Positions 42,784 through 50,703 of a stretch of DNA of 64,000 bases are shown piece after piece; the stretch's first letter is position 1; each line of letters starts with the position of its first letter. The notes beneath the pieces were generated by a model, which saw only the letters and a list, made by a program, of their open reading frames with translations, was not told the DNA's origin and did no database searches. The position numbers were made by a program, and so were the translations under genes. This DNA comes from Variovorax paradoxus. GTDB lineage: Bacteria; Pseudomonadota; Gammaproteobacteria; Burkholderiales; Burkholderiaceae_C. The stretch covers positions 2,480,001 through 2,544,000 of the forward strand of contig CP063166.1 of NCBI GenBank assembly GCA_016806145.1. Reading direction: 5' to 3'.

Positions 42784-43254
42784 ATGGAGAACATGGCCGA
42801 CAAGGCACTCCCGCCCATCCCCGTCAAACGCTACTTCACCATCGGTGAGGTCGGCGAACTCTGTGGGGTGAAACCGCATGTGCTGCGCTACTGGGAGCAG
42901 GAGTTCACGCAGTTGCGCCCGATGAAGCGGCGCGGCAACCGGCGCTACTACCAGCACCATGAAGTGCTGATGATCCGCCGCATCCGCGACCTGCTCTACG
43001 ACCAGGGCTTCACGATCAGCGGTGCGCGCAACAAGCTGCAGGAACTGGTGCAGCACGAACGCGACCGTCGCAAGGCGGGCGAGGTTCCGCTCGAGGGCAT
43101 GGAGGCCGTCGAGATCGATCACGAGGCGTTCGAGGCCGCGCTGCACGACGAAGAAGCCACGCCGAGCGCGGCCCGCAGCGTCGACCTGTCGCAGTTGTTG
43201 CAGCTTCGCCGCGAGCTTTTTGAAATTCGTGAGTTGCTGACCGTCGGACGCTGA
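42784..43254 (+). CDS. MerR-family regulator
   Basis: A 156-residue regulator with a MerR helix-turn-helix (RYFTIGEVGELCGVKPHVLRYWEQEF, in parts) and a Gln/Glu-rich coiled region (ARNKLQELVQHERDRRK). It lacks the cysteine metal-binding loop of metal sensors. This gene, always beside ihfA in many beta- and gammaproteobacteria, is of unknown target. I prefer the ATG at 42784; another is at 42793. tRNA-Pro follows at once. Confidence 0.88.
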   Translation: MENMADKALPPIPVKRYFTIGEVGELCGVKPHVLRYWEQEFTQLRPMKRRGNRRYYQHHEVLMIRRIRDLLYDQGFTISGARNKLQELVQHERDRRKAGEVPLEGMEAVEIDHEAFEAALHDEEATPSAARSVDLSQLLQLRRELFEIRELLTVGR

Positions 43255-43265
43255 AAAGAGAAGGC

Positions 43266-43271
43266 TATAAT
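43266..43271 (+). promoter_or_regulatory. -10 element for tRNA-Pro
   Basis: A consensus TATAAT ten bases before the tRNA. No clear -35 is present at 17 bp (the region is GTCGGA-like), but the match and position support an own promoter in addition to read-through from merR. Confidence 0.6.
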
Positions 43272-43280
43272 CGAGAGCTT

Positions 43281-43357
43281 CGGTGTGTGGCGCAGCCTGG
43301 TAGCGCACTTGCATGGGGTGCAAGGGGTCGAAGGTTCGAATCCTTTCACACCGACCA
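43281..43357 (+). tRNA. tRNA-Pro (anticodon GGG)
   Basis: A 77-nt cloverleaf. Acceptor arms CGGTGTG and CACACCG pair with C1-G72, the proline identity pair; D arm GCGC/GCGC; anticodon stem CTTGC/GCAAG with loop ATGGGGT giving anticodon GGG; T arm GAAGG-TTCGAAT-CCTTT; discriminator A and encoded CCA. Confidence 0.97.
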
Positions 43358-43378
43358 ACAATCATCGCGAGATGGAAC

Positions 43379-43416
43379 AACGGGTCAGAGCCACAAGCTC
43401 TGACCCGTTTTTTTTT
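43379..43416 (+). terminator. Strong intrinsic terminator after tRNA-Pro
   Basis: AACGGGTCAGAG (43379-43390), loop CCACAAG, CTCTGACCCGTT (43398-43409) and T-run to 43416. Twelve-bp stem. Confidence 0.93.
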
Positions 43417-43453
43417 GTCGTGTTCGAGACGTGCTCGTTTCGTAGAGCCGCGA

Positions 43454-43855
43454 TCAACCGCGCGATGAATCCGGCGCGCTCAGCTCGCCGTTCCACGAAT
43501 TGAAGAGGTAGCCGTCCGTCGCATCCTGCAGCGTCGCCTGCACCTCGATCAGCGTGTTGATCTCGTCCAGCGTCTCGTCGAGGTCGTCGATGTCGATCTC
43601 GAAACGGGCATTGCATCTGCGCATGGCGGCGGCATGCGCCGTACCTTCTGCGATCTCGATGGCTTCCGCGTTCACGTGCGGCGCGGCGGACAGCCTGATC
43701 CGTAGGGCGGGGCCGTCGTCTTCCCACTGGACGACGAGCGCGTCGCCGTCGGCGGCGACGTCCAGGCCTTGCTCGGTCAGCAGTCGCGCGGCCTCGTTCA
43801 GATCGGGGCTGGAGGCGCTCGATGCGAAGAAGACCATGGAGACGTCGTCGGCCAT
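43454..43855 (-). CDS. Small acidic protein, unknown
   Basis: A 133-residue acidic cytosolic protein (DDVSMVFFASSASSPDLNEAARLL; many Asp/Glu). It looks like an alpha/beta fold with a C-terminal helical part containing FEIDIDDLDETLDEINTLIE. No family recognised. Start at 43855 has GAGGAA upstream; the longer frame to 43894 lacks one. It is 71 bp downstream of the SOS-box gene on the same strand and could be part of the same unit. Confidence 0.65.
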   Translation of the reverse strand: MADDVSMVFFASSASSPDLNEAARLLTEQGLDVAADGDALVVQWEDDGPALRIRLSAAPHVNAEAIEIAEGTAHAAAMRRCNARFEIDIDDLDETLDEINTLIEVQATLQDATDGYLFNSWNGELSAPDSSRG

Positions 43856-43926
43856 AGGCGGATGTTCCTCGGGACCTGAATGAGAAGCGGCCATTGTGCC
43901 GGCCCGACCGGGCCACTACTCGAGGA

Positions 43927-44349
43927 CTACGCCGTCGCGCGGACCTCGAAGAAGGCCTCGTCCGTATCGCCCAGATCCCGGAAGCCCGCGGTCCTGGCCG
44001 TGTCGTAGGCCTTGGCCCAGCGGCGCGCGAGCGCGATGTCGGCCTTCGAGAGTTCGTTCTCGCTCGATTCGCTCGCGTTCTGGAAAGCGCGCAGCGCCGG
44101 CAGTACCTCGCTGCCCAGTTGGCGCTCGAGCTCGCGCTGGAAACGCCGCTGCGCTAGGCCGATGGCTTCGTCGGTGGCGTGTGCATAGTCGGCGAGGAGC
44201 ACCTCGTAACCGGCGTGAGGCTCGGTATCCGGCTCCGCGGAAGACCGTGCTGGCCCTGCTTTCTGCCGCGCCGGCGGTGCTTCTTCGAAAGGCTCGGGAT
44301 GGGCGCCATCGACGATGGCCGGTTGATGGAACAGCTCAACTTGGGTCAT
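43927..44349 (-). CDS. SOS-box-controlled protein with clamp-binding-like motif, unknown
   Basis: A 140-residue protein starting MTQVELFHQPAIVDG. Residues 3-7, QVELF, resemble the beta-sliding-clamp-binding pentapeptide (consensus QL-S/D-LF; e.g. QLNLF in UmuC), here at the extreme N-terminus as in Hda. The middle (20-55) is Pro/Glu-rich and probably disordered; the rest is helical (LGSEVLPALRAFQNASESSEN, shortened; DIALARRWAKAYDTARTAGF). A complete LexA box lies 21-40 bp upstream, so expression should rise on DNA damage. No known SOS protein family recognised. The ATG at 44349 is chosen; the frame from 44433 would run across the operator. Confidence 0.7.
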   Translation of the reverse strand: MTQVELFHQPAIVDGAHPEPFEEAPPARQKAGPARSSAEPDTEPHAGYEVLLADYAHATDEAIGLAQRRFQRELERQLGSEVLPALRAFQNASESSENELSKADIALARRWAKAYDTARTAGFRDLGDTDEAFFEVRATA

Positions 44350-44369
44350 GGCAAGAATCGGCGTGGAAA

Positions 44370-44389
44370 TACTGTTTGAATATACAGTG
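44370..44389. promoter_or_regulatory. LexA (SOS) box
   Basis: TACTGTTTGAATATACAGTG contains CTGT-N8-ACAG, the invariant core of the E. coli-type LexA operator, with an A/T-rich centre and the flanking TA. It lies in a 218-bp divergent gap, next to the minus-strand 140-residue gene and 178 bp from the plus-strand gene at 44568. Confidence 0.85.
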
Positions 44390-44567
44390 ATTTCGCCGCG
44401 AGCAGGTGTCCGAAAAGCGTGACGCCGATTCATGCCGCCTGAAGCCGCGCGCCCGCTTCATATCGCCGCCATCCCTTACCTGCCGTGACAACTCCGCCGA
44501 TGCCTGACATGTTCCTGAGACCTTGTCGCGAGAATAATCCCGCACTCAAGAAAAAAATGGACATCCG

Positions 44568-44798
44568 ATGCAGCACATCGAAATCCTCAAGAAGGACGGC
44601 ATCGTTGCACGCCGCCACATCCAGGACCCGGAAAATGGCGAATGGCCCGCGTGGGTGACTTTCGAGAAGGAAGGCCAGGCATCTCGGCGCATCCGCCACG
44701 GCATCGGCACCTTCAGGTCCGAGGAAGAGCTTCTCTCGAATTGCGTCGCCTTCGCCCATCGCATGATCGACGAGGGAAAGACGGGCTTTCGCCTCTGA
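44568..44798 (+). CDS. Small conserved-looking protein, unknown
   Basis: A 76-residue cytosolic protein: MQHIEILKKDGIVARRHIQ, then WPAWVTFEKEGQ and FRSEEELLSNCVAFAHRMID. The composition (few Ala/Arg runs, balanced charges) is that of a real protein, unlike shadows in the other frames. Nothing recognisable. It is divergent from the SOS-box gene; its own LexA control is possible but the box is far away. Confidence 0.65.
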   Translation: MQHIEILKKDGIVARRHIQDPENGEWPAWVTFEKEGQASRRIRHGIGTFRSEEELLSNCVAFAHRMIDEGKTGFRL

Positions 44799-44890
44799 GC
44801 GGCGGGGCCTCGACGCCGGGCCCTCGCACTCCCAGGCTGCGCCCGCGTTCGCGGCGTCGCGCCTGGCGCATCACCGTTGCGCCGCGCCTC

Positions 44891-45067
44891 TCAGAGGCTG
44901 CCGAAACCCGTCTGTCCGATGACGACGTGCTCGCGCTGAGCACGAGGCTTCGGCTGCCGTCGCGGCTTCTCCGCCCGCAGGATGGCCAGCATGGCCATGA
45001 GGGCGGCGCCAGCACCAATGCCGGCGATGAAAACGAAAGCGATGAAGAAAGGGTCGGATGCTCGCAT
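44891..45067 (-). CDS. Short single-span membrane protein
   Basis: A 58-residue frame too short for usual gene calling: MRASDPFFIAFVFIAGIGAG, AALMAMLAILRAEKPRRQPK, ending VVIGQTGFGSL. It has one membrane segment (residues 7-29) followed by a basic patch, so N-out/C-in by the positive-inside rule. The Met start, hydrophobic helix and clean end argue for a real gene over the two overlapping arginine/serine-rich frames. No ribosome site of note. Confidence 0.55.
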   Translation of the reverse strand: MRASDPFFIAFVFIAGIGAGAALMAMLAILRAEKPRRQPKPRAQREHVVIGQTGFGSL

Positions 45068-45178
45068 GCGGTCCTAACGTAAGTTCGCACCCCACGGTTT
45101 ACAGGGGGTTACACCTACACGTTGTACCGCAAGCCAGCAGGGACCGGAAGAGCAGAGCTCCCACCCGTGACTGGCGTG

Positions 45179-45400
45179 CTACAGAAGCCTTGCCTGCTTG
45201 GGGCGGGCTCGGCGCGGAAGCTTCCTGCTGCCCAGGCTCGTCAGGGCCCGTTCGACGGCCCTTTGCGGCAACAGCTGCGACTTGCCGCAGTTCCCGCAGC
45301 GGTAGGGTTTCAACCACGGGAAGAAGCGCATCCAGGCCTGTTGCGGGGCGCTGTTCAGATGCTCGATGCTGCAAGGGCAGGGCGAAAACGGGTTGGCCAT
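45179..45400 (-). CDS. Small zinc-ribbon-like protein
   Basis: A 73-residue protein with two cysteine pairs, CPC (residues 8-10) and CGNC (about 36-39), that could hold a zinc ion: MANPFSPCPCSIEHL, then FPWLKPYRCGNCGKSQLLP. The C-terminus is basic. It resembles short putative zinc-binding proteins with a PYRCxxCxxR/S segment. Good composition and isolated from other genes; function unknown. Confidence 0.55.
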   Translation of the reverse strand: MANPFSPCPCSIEHLNSAPQQAWMRFFPWLKPYRCGNCGKSQLLPQRAVERALTSLGSRKLPRRARPKQARLL

Positions 45401-45511
45401 GAGATCCCCGGCGAGGGCGCGGTGTTGCGTGGTCCCTGGGCGGCTCTCCGGCCATCCGCCGGGAATTGTTGCAGTGCATTGTTAAGTCTCTCTTAGAGGC
45501 GCCCGCTGCCA

Positions 45512-46237
45512 TCAGGCCCGTCCTTCCCGGTTCGAGCGCATCGGCGCCATGCGCCCCCGCACCAGGCTGCGCCAGGCCCATTCGAGCGGGCCGAGCCGGT
45601 AGCGTCGCAGCCACCAACAGCTCGCGGCGGCCTGCAGCGCCAGGATCGCCATGCAGGCGATGGCCATGCCCGCCACGCCGAACTTCGGGCACAGGCCCGG
45701 GCCGACGCCGTAGAAGAGGCTCAGGCCCGCCAGCAGTTGCACGACGCCGTTGCTCCAGGCCATGCGCCCGAGCGGTGTCAGCTTGCGCAGCCGGCGCCGC
45801 CAGGCGGTGCGCTGGAACAGCAGCACGAAGGCCGCGATGCAGAAAAGCGCCGCGGCCGCGTGGAGCAGGCCGGCCGTGAATCGACCGGCCGGAACCTGCG
45901 ACGCGAGCAGCCAGCCCGTCGCGAGGCTCGCCAGCGGCAGCCAACGCCAGAACCGTCGATGGGCCACCGACTGCCGCAGCACCTGCGCATGGCCGAAGAC
46001 CAGGCCGGCCAGCAGTCCCGCCAGCACGAGGAGCGGCCACGAGACGGCGGCGCCCGCGAAGTCGGACGGCGCGAAGCCGCGCAGGGCCACGGCCGGCGCG
46101 CCGAACAACGCAAAGCCGCGCAAGGCATCGACCAGTTCGAGCCGGCGCGGTCTGGCGTCTTGCGCGATGGCGGCAGGCCCAGCGATCGACCAGGTCGAGG
46201 CAAGAGGAAGAGACGGCGTGGCGAGTCCGAGGGTCAT
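45512..46237 (-). CDS. Short DUF418-like membrane protein
   Basis: A 241-residue membrane protein. The N-terminus has the DUF418 start RRLELVDALRGFALFGA and the C-terminus the family end LTPLGRMAWSNGVVQLL, LFYGVGPGLCPKFG and RRYRLGPLEWAWRSL. Full DUF418 (YeiB-type) proteins are near 380-400 residues, so about 150 residues of the central helices are missing. It could be a natural short form or an in-frame deletion derivative; the frame is intact. Role unknown. Confidence 0.7.
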   Translation of the reverse strand: MTLGLATPSLPLASTWSIAGPAAIAQDARPRRLELVDALRGFALFGAPAVALRGFAPSDFAGAAVSWPLLVLAGLLAGLVFGHAQVLRQSVAHRRFWRWLPLASLATGWLLASQVPAGRFTAGLLHAAAALFCIAAFVLLFQRTAWRRRLRKLTPLGRMAWSNGVVQLLAGLSLFYGVGPGLCPKFGVAGMAIACMAILALQAAASCWWLRRYRLGPLEWAWRSLVRGRMAPMRSNREGRA

Positions 46238-46444
46238 CGATGTGCGGCAGGATCTGCGAAGCGATGGAGGGAACCCGGTGCGGCGCGGCAGGCCGCCAGG
46301 TGCGGGACGCGGCAGCCGTGGGAGAGAGGCGCGTCGGCCCCGATGCTAGGCAGGCGCATTGCCTCAACATTACGCAGGCTGCATGGGGTCGCCGCCTCGT
46401 GGTAGAAACCGCCGCCCGCATCGCCTTCCGGTGCGGCCATCCCC

Positions 46445-48091
46445 TTGCCACATCCCTCCGCTTCGCCCGCCACCTTGCCCGCAGGCCGCATCGGCCGCGC
46501 CTGGCCGATCGCCTTCTGGGTCACGCTCGGCTTCGCGCTGCTGCTGGGCGGCTGCGCGGGCCTGCCCACCGAGGTCGCGCGCCGGTCGTCGGTGACGATC
46601 CCGAACGGCGCCGACACCACGCTCGGCCGCCTCGTGACGGCGACCGCGCCGCGCGGCGAAGACGAGCCGCTCAGCGGCTTCCGCCTGCTGCCGATGGCGC
46701 AGTTCTCGCTGCATGCGCGCATCGAACTGATCCGCCGCGCCGAGCGTTCGATCGACGTGCAGTACTACCTGGTGCAGAACGACGAGACCGGCCGCTACCT
46801 GCTGCGCCACCTGCGCGATGCGGCGAAGCGCGGCGTGCGCGTGCGCCTGCTGGTCGACGACCTCTACACGGCCGGCGCCGATCCGCTGTTCCTGGGCCTG
46901 GCCGCACATTCGAACGTCGAGGTGCGGATGTTCAATCCCTTTCCCGCCGGGCGCGAGCACTTCGGCACGCGCTGGACCGCGTCGCTGCTCGACTTCAACC
47001 GCGTTCACCGCCGCATGCACAACAAGCTGTTCGTGGTCGACGACACGATGGCGGTGATGGGCGGGCGCAACATCGCCAACGAGTACTTCCTGCGCGACGG
47101 CGGCTCGAACTTCATCGACATCGACACGCTGGTGGCCGGGCCCGTGGTCCACAAGCTCTCGTCGCTGTTCGACATCTACTGGAACAGCCCCTACGTCTAT
47201 CCGATCGAGTCGCTGGTGTCGGCCGACGGCGCCTCGCCGCAGGCACTGCGCTCGCGCTTCGACGAGCTCACGAGCGGGCCGGGCACGCCCGAGCCCGAGC
47301 AACCCTCGGCCACCGACCTGCTGGGCCACCATCCGCTGGCGGCCGACCTCGACGCGGGCCAGCTGCAACTGGCCTGGGCGCGCGCAGAGGCCTACGCGGA
47401 CGCGCCCGCGAAGGCGCTGGCACCCGAGGAGAGCCGCGGCGCGCCGGCCGACGTCTCGCCCGACAGCGTGCAGTTCAACCTGCAGCGCCATCTGCGCGGC
47501 GCGCGCACCGAGATCATGCAGACCACGCCCTACCTGATCCCGGGCCGCGGCGGCATGGAAACCATCCGGCATGTTCGCGGCAACGGCGTGGGCTACATCA
47601 TGGTCACCAACTCGCTGGCGGCCACCGACGAGTCGCTGGTGCACATCGGCTACCGCCGCTACCGCGCCGAGATGCTGCGCCTGGGCGTGGCGCTCTACGA
47701 GCTCAGTCCCAAGCGGGTCGAGCAGAGCCGGCGCTTCGGCATGTACGAGACCTCGAGCGGCCGGCTGCACGGCAAGTCGGCGGTGATCGACGGGCGCACG
47801 GTCTTCATCGGCTCGATGAACTTCGATCCGCGCTCGGTGCTGCACAACACCGAGATCGGCCTGTTCATCTTCAGCCCGCAGATCGCGCAGCAGCTCAACA
47901 GCCTGATCGGCTTCATCCGGCTCGACGGCGCCTACCAGCTGCAGCTCGGGCCGCGCGGTGGCATCGAATGGGTGAGCCCGGCCGCGGGCGATGGCGCCGA
48001 CACCATCCTGCACACCGAGCCGGAGACGAATTTCTGGGCGCGCTGGCGGCTCGAGCTGCTCGCGCCGCTGGTGCCCGAGAGCCTGCTGTGA
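46445..48091 (+). CDS. Phospholipase D-family lipoprotein
   Basis: A 548-residue protein with a lipoprotein signal (LLLGGC, Cys near residue 38) and two HKD sites: HNKLFVVDD starting at residue 192 and HGKSAVIDG at about 442, with the spacer GSMNFDPRS after the second. Such enzymes hydrolyse or transfer phosphatidyl groups, e.g. cardiolipin-synthase-like or endonuclease-like members. Start is unsure: the frame opens with TTG at 46445 and another TTG lies 10 codons later; no ATG precedes the signal. The 207-bp upstream gap holds nothing else clear. Confidence 0.87.
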   Translation: MPHPSASPATLPAGRIGRAWPIAFWVTLGFALLLGGCAGLPTEVARRSSVTIPNGADTTLGRLVTATAPRGEDEPLSGFRLLPMAQFSLHARIELIRRAERSIDVQYYLVQNDETGRYLLRHLRDAAKRGVRVRLLVDDLYTAGADPLFLGLAAHSNVEVRMFNPFPAGREHFGTRWTASLLDFNRVHRRMHNKLFVVDDTMAVMGGRNIANEYFLRDGGSNFIDIDTLVAGPVVHKLSSLFDIYWNSPYVYPIESLVSADGASPQALRSRFDELTSGPGTPEPEQPSATDLLGHHPLAADLDAGQLQLAWARAEAYADAPAKALAPEESRGAPADVSPDSVQFNLQRHLRGARTEIMQTTPYLIPGRGGMETIRHVRGNGVGYIMVTNSLAATDESLVHIGYRRYRAEMLRLGVALYELSPKRVEQSRRFGMYETSSGRLHGKSAVIDGRTVFIGSMNFDPRSVLHNTEIGLFIFSPQIAQQLNSLIGFIRLDGAYQLQLGPRGGIEWVSPAAGDGADTILHTEPETNFWARWRLELLAPLVPESLL

Positions 48092-48098
48092 GGCCCGC

Positions 48099-48608
48099 CT
48101 ACTGCTGCAGGCGGCCGCTCAGGTAGGGCTCGGGATCGACGGCCACGCCGTTCTTGCGGATCTCGAAACGCAGCTTCACGCGGTTGGCGTCACCGCCCGA
48201 TCCCATCTCGGCGATCTTCTCGCCCTGGCGCACCACCGCGCCTTCCTTCACGAGGATGGTGCTCGCGTGGGCATAAGCGGTGAGGAAGGTGTCGTTGTGC
48301 TTGACGATGACCATGTTGCCGTAGGCCGCGAGCTCGTTGCCCACGTACACCACGCGGCCGTCGGCCGAGGCCACGATCGGGTCGCCGAGGTTGCCGGCGA
48401 TGTCCACGCCCTTGTTGCGCACGCCGTCGAAGCGGCCGATGGTGGTGCCGGCGGCGGGCCGGATGAACAAGGCCTGGCGCTGCGGCGGCGGGGTCGCGGT
48501 GCGGCCGGGCTGCTGCATGGGCGGCAGCGGCGTGGTCGTGCAGGCGGCGATGCCGGCGGCGAGCAGCGCCGCGGCGCCGATTCGGAAAACAAAAGTCTGA
48601 AGGTGCAT
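48099..48608 (-). CDS. LytM-domain (NlpD-like) lipoprotein without LysM
   Basis: A 169-residue lipoprotein: signal with IAAC (Cys at about 22), a Pro/Gln linker, then an M23/LytM domain (GVDIAGNLGDPIVASADGRV, KHNDTFLTAYAHASTILVKE, LRFEIRKNGVAVDPEPYL). The metal-ligand His of active M23 enzymes, usually H-x-G-x-D, is Asn here (NKGVDIAG), as in NlpD/EnvC activators, so it is probably a non-catalytic amidase activator. NlpD normally has a LysM domain of about 45 residues, absent here. The ATG at 48608 sets the signal. It is convergent with the phospholipase gene. Confidence 0.85.
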   Translation of the reverse strand: MHLQTFVFRIGAAALLAAGIAACTTTPLPPMQQPGRTATPPPQRQALFIRPAAGTTIGRFDGVRNKGVDIAGNLGDPIVASADGRVVYVGNELAAYGNMVIVKHNDTFLTAYAHASTILVKEGAVVRQGEKIAEMGSGGDANRVKLRFEIRKNGVAVDPEPYLSGRLQQ

Positions 48609-48759
48609 GGCGCTCGGTTGGAACGGGGACGTTCTGAAGGGTTCCCTCGGATCCCGGGGCCGTGCGGCCCGGTCGGTCGATGCTAGCAAAGTCGTCGGAC
48701 GCTTCCCTCCAGGCCGGCAGGGATTTGGCGCGCGCGAACGATCGCGCGGCCTCGGGCGA

Positions 48760-49251
48760 TCACTTCAGCGGGATCGGCGTGCCGCGGTCGATCGGCACCG
48801 CGGTGACGCTGTTCTTCGGCGAGCCGTCGATCAGCAGGTCGGAGTAGGTGAGGTAGACCAGCGTGTTGCGCCGCGCGTCGACCATGCGCACCACGCGCAG
48901 CCGCTTGAACAGCACCGACAACCGTTCGCTGTAGACCTCCTCGCGCTTGGGCAGCGGCTGCGTCACGTTCACCGGGCCGACCTGGCGGCAGGCGATCGAG
49001 GCCTCGGCCTTGTCCTCGGCCACGCCGAAGGCGCCCGCGATGCCGCCGGTCTTGGCGCGCGAGACGTAGCAGGTCACGCCGTTGACCTTGGGGTCGTCGT
49101 AGGCCTCGATCACGATCTTGTGGTCGGGGCCGATCAGCTTGAAGGCGGTGTCGACCTCGCCCACGGTCTCGGCGCGCGCCGCGGTGGCGGCCAGCAGGGT
49201 GGCGGCGAACGCGAGCGCCGCGCCGCGTCGAAGGGAGATGGCGTGCTTCAT
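48760..49251 (-). CDS. creA: CreA family protein
   Basis: A 163-residue exported protein with signal ending near AARAE-T. The mature part has the CreA blocks IVIEAYDDPKVNGVTCYVSRAK, GGIAGAFGVAEDKAEASIAC (two cysteines that may bridge) and VYLTYSDLLIDGSPKNSV. CreA is periplasmic with unknown role. It begins 4 bp after the Nudix stop on the same strand, so the two are cotranscribed. Confidence 0.9.
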   Translation of the reverse strand: MKHAISLRRGAALAFAATLLAATAARAETVGEVDTAFKLIGPDHKIVIEAYDDPKVNGVTCYVSRAKTGGIAGAFGVAEDKAEASIACRQVGPVNVTQPLPKREEVYSERLSVLFKRLRVVRMVDARRNTLVYLTYSDLLIDGSPKNSVTAVPIDRGTPIPLK

Positions 49252-49255
49252 CGGG

Positions 49256-49807
49256 TCAGACGATGTCGATCGTGTGGACGCGGTCGAAGCTGCCGCGGCG
49301 CCGATCCTCGAAGTAGTGCTGCAGCGCCTCGCGCACCGTGCGAAAGGCGATCTCGTCCCAGGGAATCTCGTCCTCGGCGAAGAGCTTCGCCTCGATGGTC
49401 TCGTGGCCCGGATCGAAGCGGTCGTTCAGCAGACGCGCACGGTAGAACAGGTGCACCTGCCCCACGCGCGGCACGCTCATCACGGCGAACAGGCCCTCGA
49501 TCTCGAAATTCGCACCGGCTTCCTCGTCGGTCTCGCGCGCCGCGCCCTGGGCCGTGGTCTCCTCGAGCTCCATGAAGCCTGCCGGCAGCGTCCACTTGCC
49601 CCAGCGCGGCTCGATGTTGCGCTTGCACAGCAGCACCTTGTCGCCGAGCACGGGGATGGTCCCCACCACGTTGAGCGGGTTCTCGTAGTGGATCGTGTTG
49701 CAGGCCGGGCAGACGGCGCGTTCCTTGGTGTCGCCGTCGTCGGGCACGCGGTAGACCACCGCGGTGCCGCAGTTCTTGCAATGCTTGATGGGGATGCGCA
49801 GCAGCAT
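49256..49807 (-). CDS. Nudix hydrolase with zinc-ribbon N-terminus
   Basis: A 183-residue protein. Residues 8-40 form a zinc ribbon (CKNCG...CPACN). The Nudix box GFMELEETTAQGAARETDEE begins near residue 76 and is complete (GxxxxxExxxxxxxREUxEExG). Zinc-ribbon Nudix enzymes of this size often act on NADH, ADP-ribose or nucleotides; substrate not known. It ends 4 bp before creA. Confidence 0.9.
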   Translation of the reverse strand: MLLRIPIKHCKNCGTAVVYRVPDDGDTKERAVCPACNTIHYENPLNVVGTIPVLGDKVLLCKRNIEPRWGKWTLPAGFMELEETTAQGAARETDEEAGANFEIEGLFAVMSVPRVGQVHLFYRARLLNDRFDPGHETIEAKLFAEDEIPWDEIAFRTVREALQHYFEDRRRGSFDRVHTIDIV

Positions 49808-49828
49808 GGGGCGGGCGTGCTCGCGGCC

Positions 49829-50530
49829 TCAGACGATCTTGACGGTCAGCACGGGCAGGCCGGCGACTTCGCCCACCAGCGTGTCGCCCGCGACCACCGC
49901 CGCCACGCCTTCGGGCGTGCCGCTGTAGATCAGGTCGCCGGGTTGCAGCTCCCAGGCGGCCGACAGGTGCTCGATTGTCTCGGCCACGTTCCAGATCAGC
50001 TTGCTCACGTTGCTGCGCTGGCGATCGCTGCCGTTCACCTGCAGCGAGATCTCGGCCTTCTCCGCGTCGCCGGCCTGCGCCACCGGCACGATCGGGCCGA
50101 TCGGCGCGCTCTGTTCGAAGCCCTTGCCGATGTCCCAGGGGCGGCCCTGCTTCTTCATCTCGTTCTGCAGGTCGCGGCGGGTCATGTCCAGGCCCACGGC
50201 GTAGCCGAAGATGTGCTTGTGCGCGTCGGCGGCCGAGATGTTCTTGCCGCCGGTGCCGATCGCCACCACCAGTTCGATCTCGTGGTGCAGGTTCTTGGTC
50301 AGCGTGGGGTAGTCCACGGTGCCGGTCTGGCCGGCCTCGACCACCACGGCGGCGTCGGCCGGCTTCATGAAGAAGAACGGCGGTTCGCGGCCGGTGAAGC
50401 CCATTTCCTTGGCGTGATCTTCGTAATTGCGGCCCACGCAGTAGATGCGGTGCACCGGGAAGCGGGCGGTCTGTCCGACGACGGGAACGGAAACGGTCGC
50501 GGGCGGGGCGAAGACGAACTCGGAGGCCAT
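49829..50530 (-). CDS. Fumarylacetoacetate hydrolase (FAH) family protein
   Basis: A 233-residue metal-dependent hydrolase of the FAH fold: CVGRNYEDHAKEMG near residue 30, metal ligands in HHEIELVVAIG (Glu pair) and YAVGLDMTRRDLQ (Asp), and the Lys/Gly loop SGTPEGVAA. Short FAH proteins of this kind act as fumarylpyruvate hydrolase or as acylpyruvase. A maleylacetoacetate isomerase-like gene lies 1.1 kb away on the other strand; together they could serve the gentisate route. Start at 50530 (MASEFVFAPP) is preferred over 50623. Confidence 0.87.
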   Translation of the reverse strand: MASEFVFAPPATVSVPVVGQTARFPVHRIYCVGRNYEDHAKEMGFTGREPPFFFMKPADAAVVVEAGQTGTVDYPTLTKNLHHEIELVVAIGTGGKNISAADAHKHIFGYAVGLDMTRRDLQNEMKKQGRPWDIGKGFEQSAPIGPIVPVAQAGDAEKAEISLQVNGSDRQRSNVSKLIWNVAETIEHLSAAWELQPGDLIYSGTPEGVAAVVAGDTLVGEVAGLPVLTVKIV

Positions 50531-50703
50531 GGAAAAGTATCCTTTGGAGGCGAAGCGGGAGAGGGGGAAGCCGGCAGTGTGCCAGAGGCGCCGGCCGGCC
50601 GCCGGGGCGCCGAGGGCGGCCATCGGGGTATGCGGGCCGAGGTGCCGCGTTCAGGGCGCAGAATACGGCCCGTTTTCCGCCCCCGACCGCTTCGCTCCTC
50701 CTC

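Noticed and set aside
44713..45095. Two minus-strand frames (44713-45090 and 44871-45095) overlapping the 58-residue gene
   Set aside because: Ser/Arg/His-rich translations without structure; the third frame gives a clean membrane protein instead.
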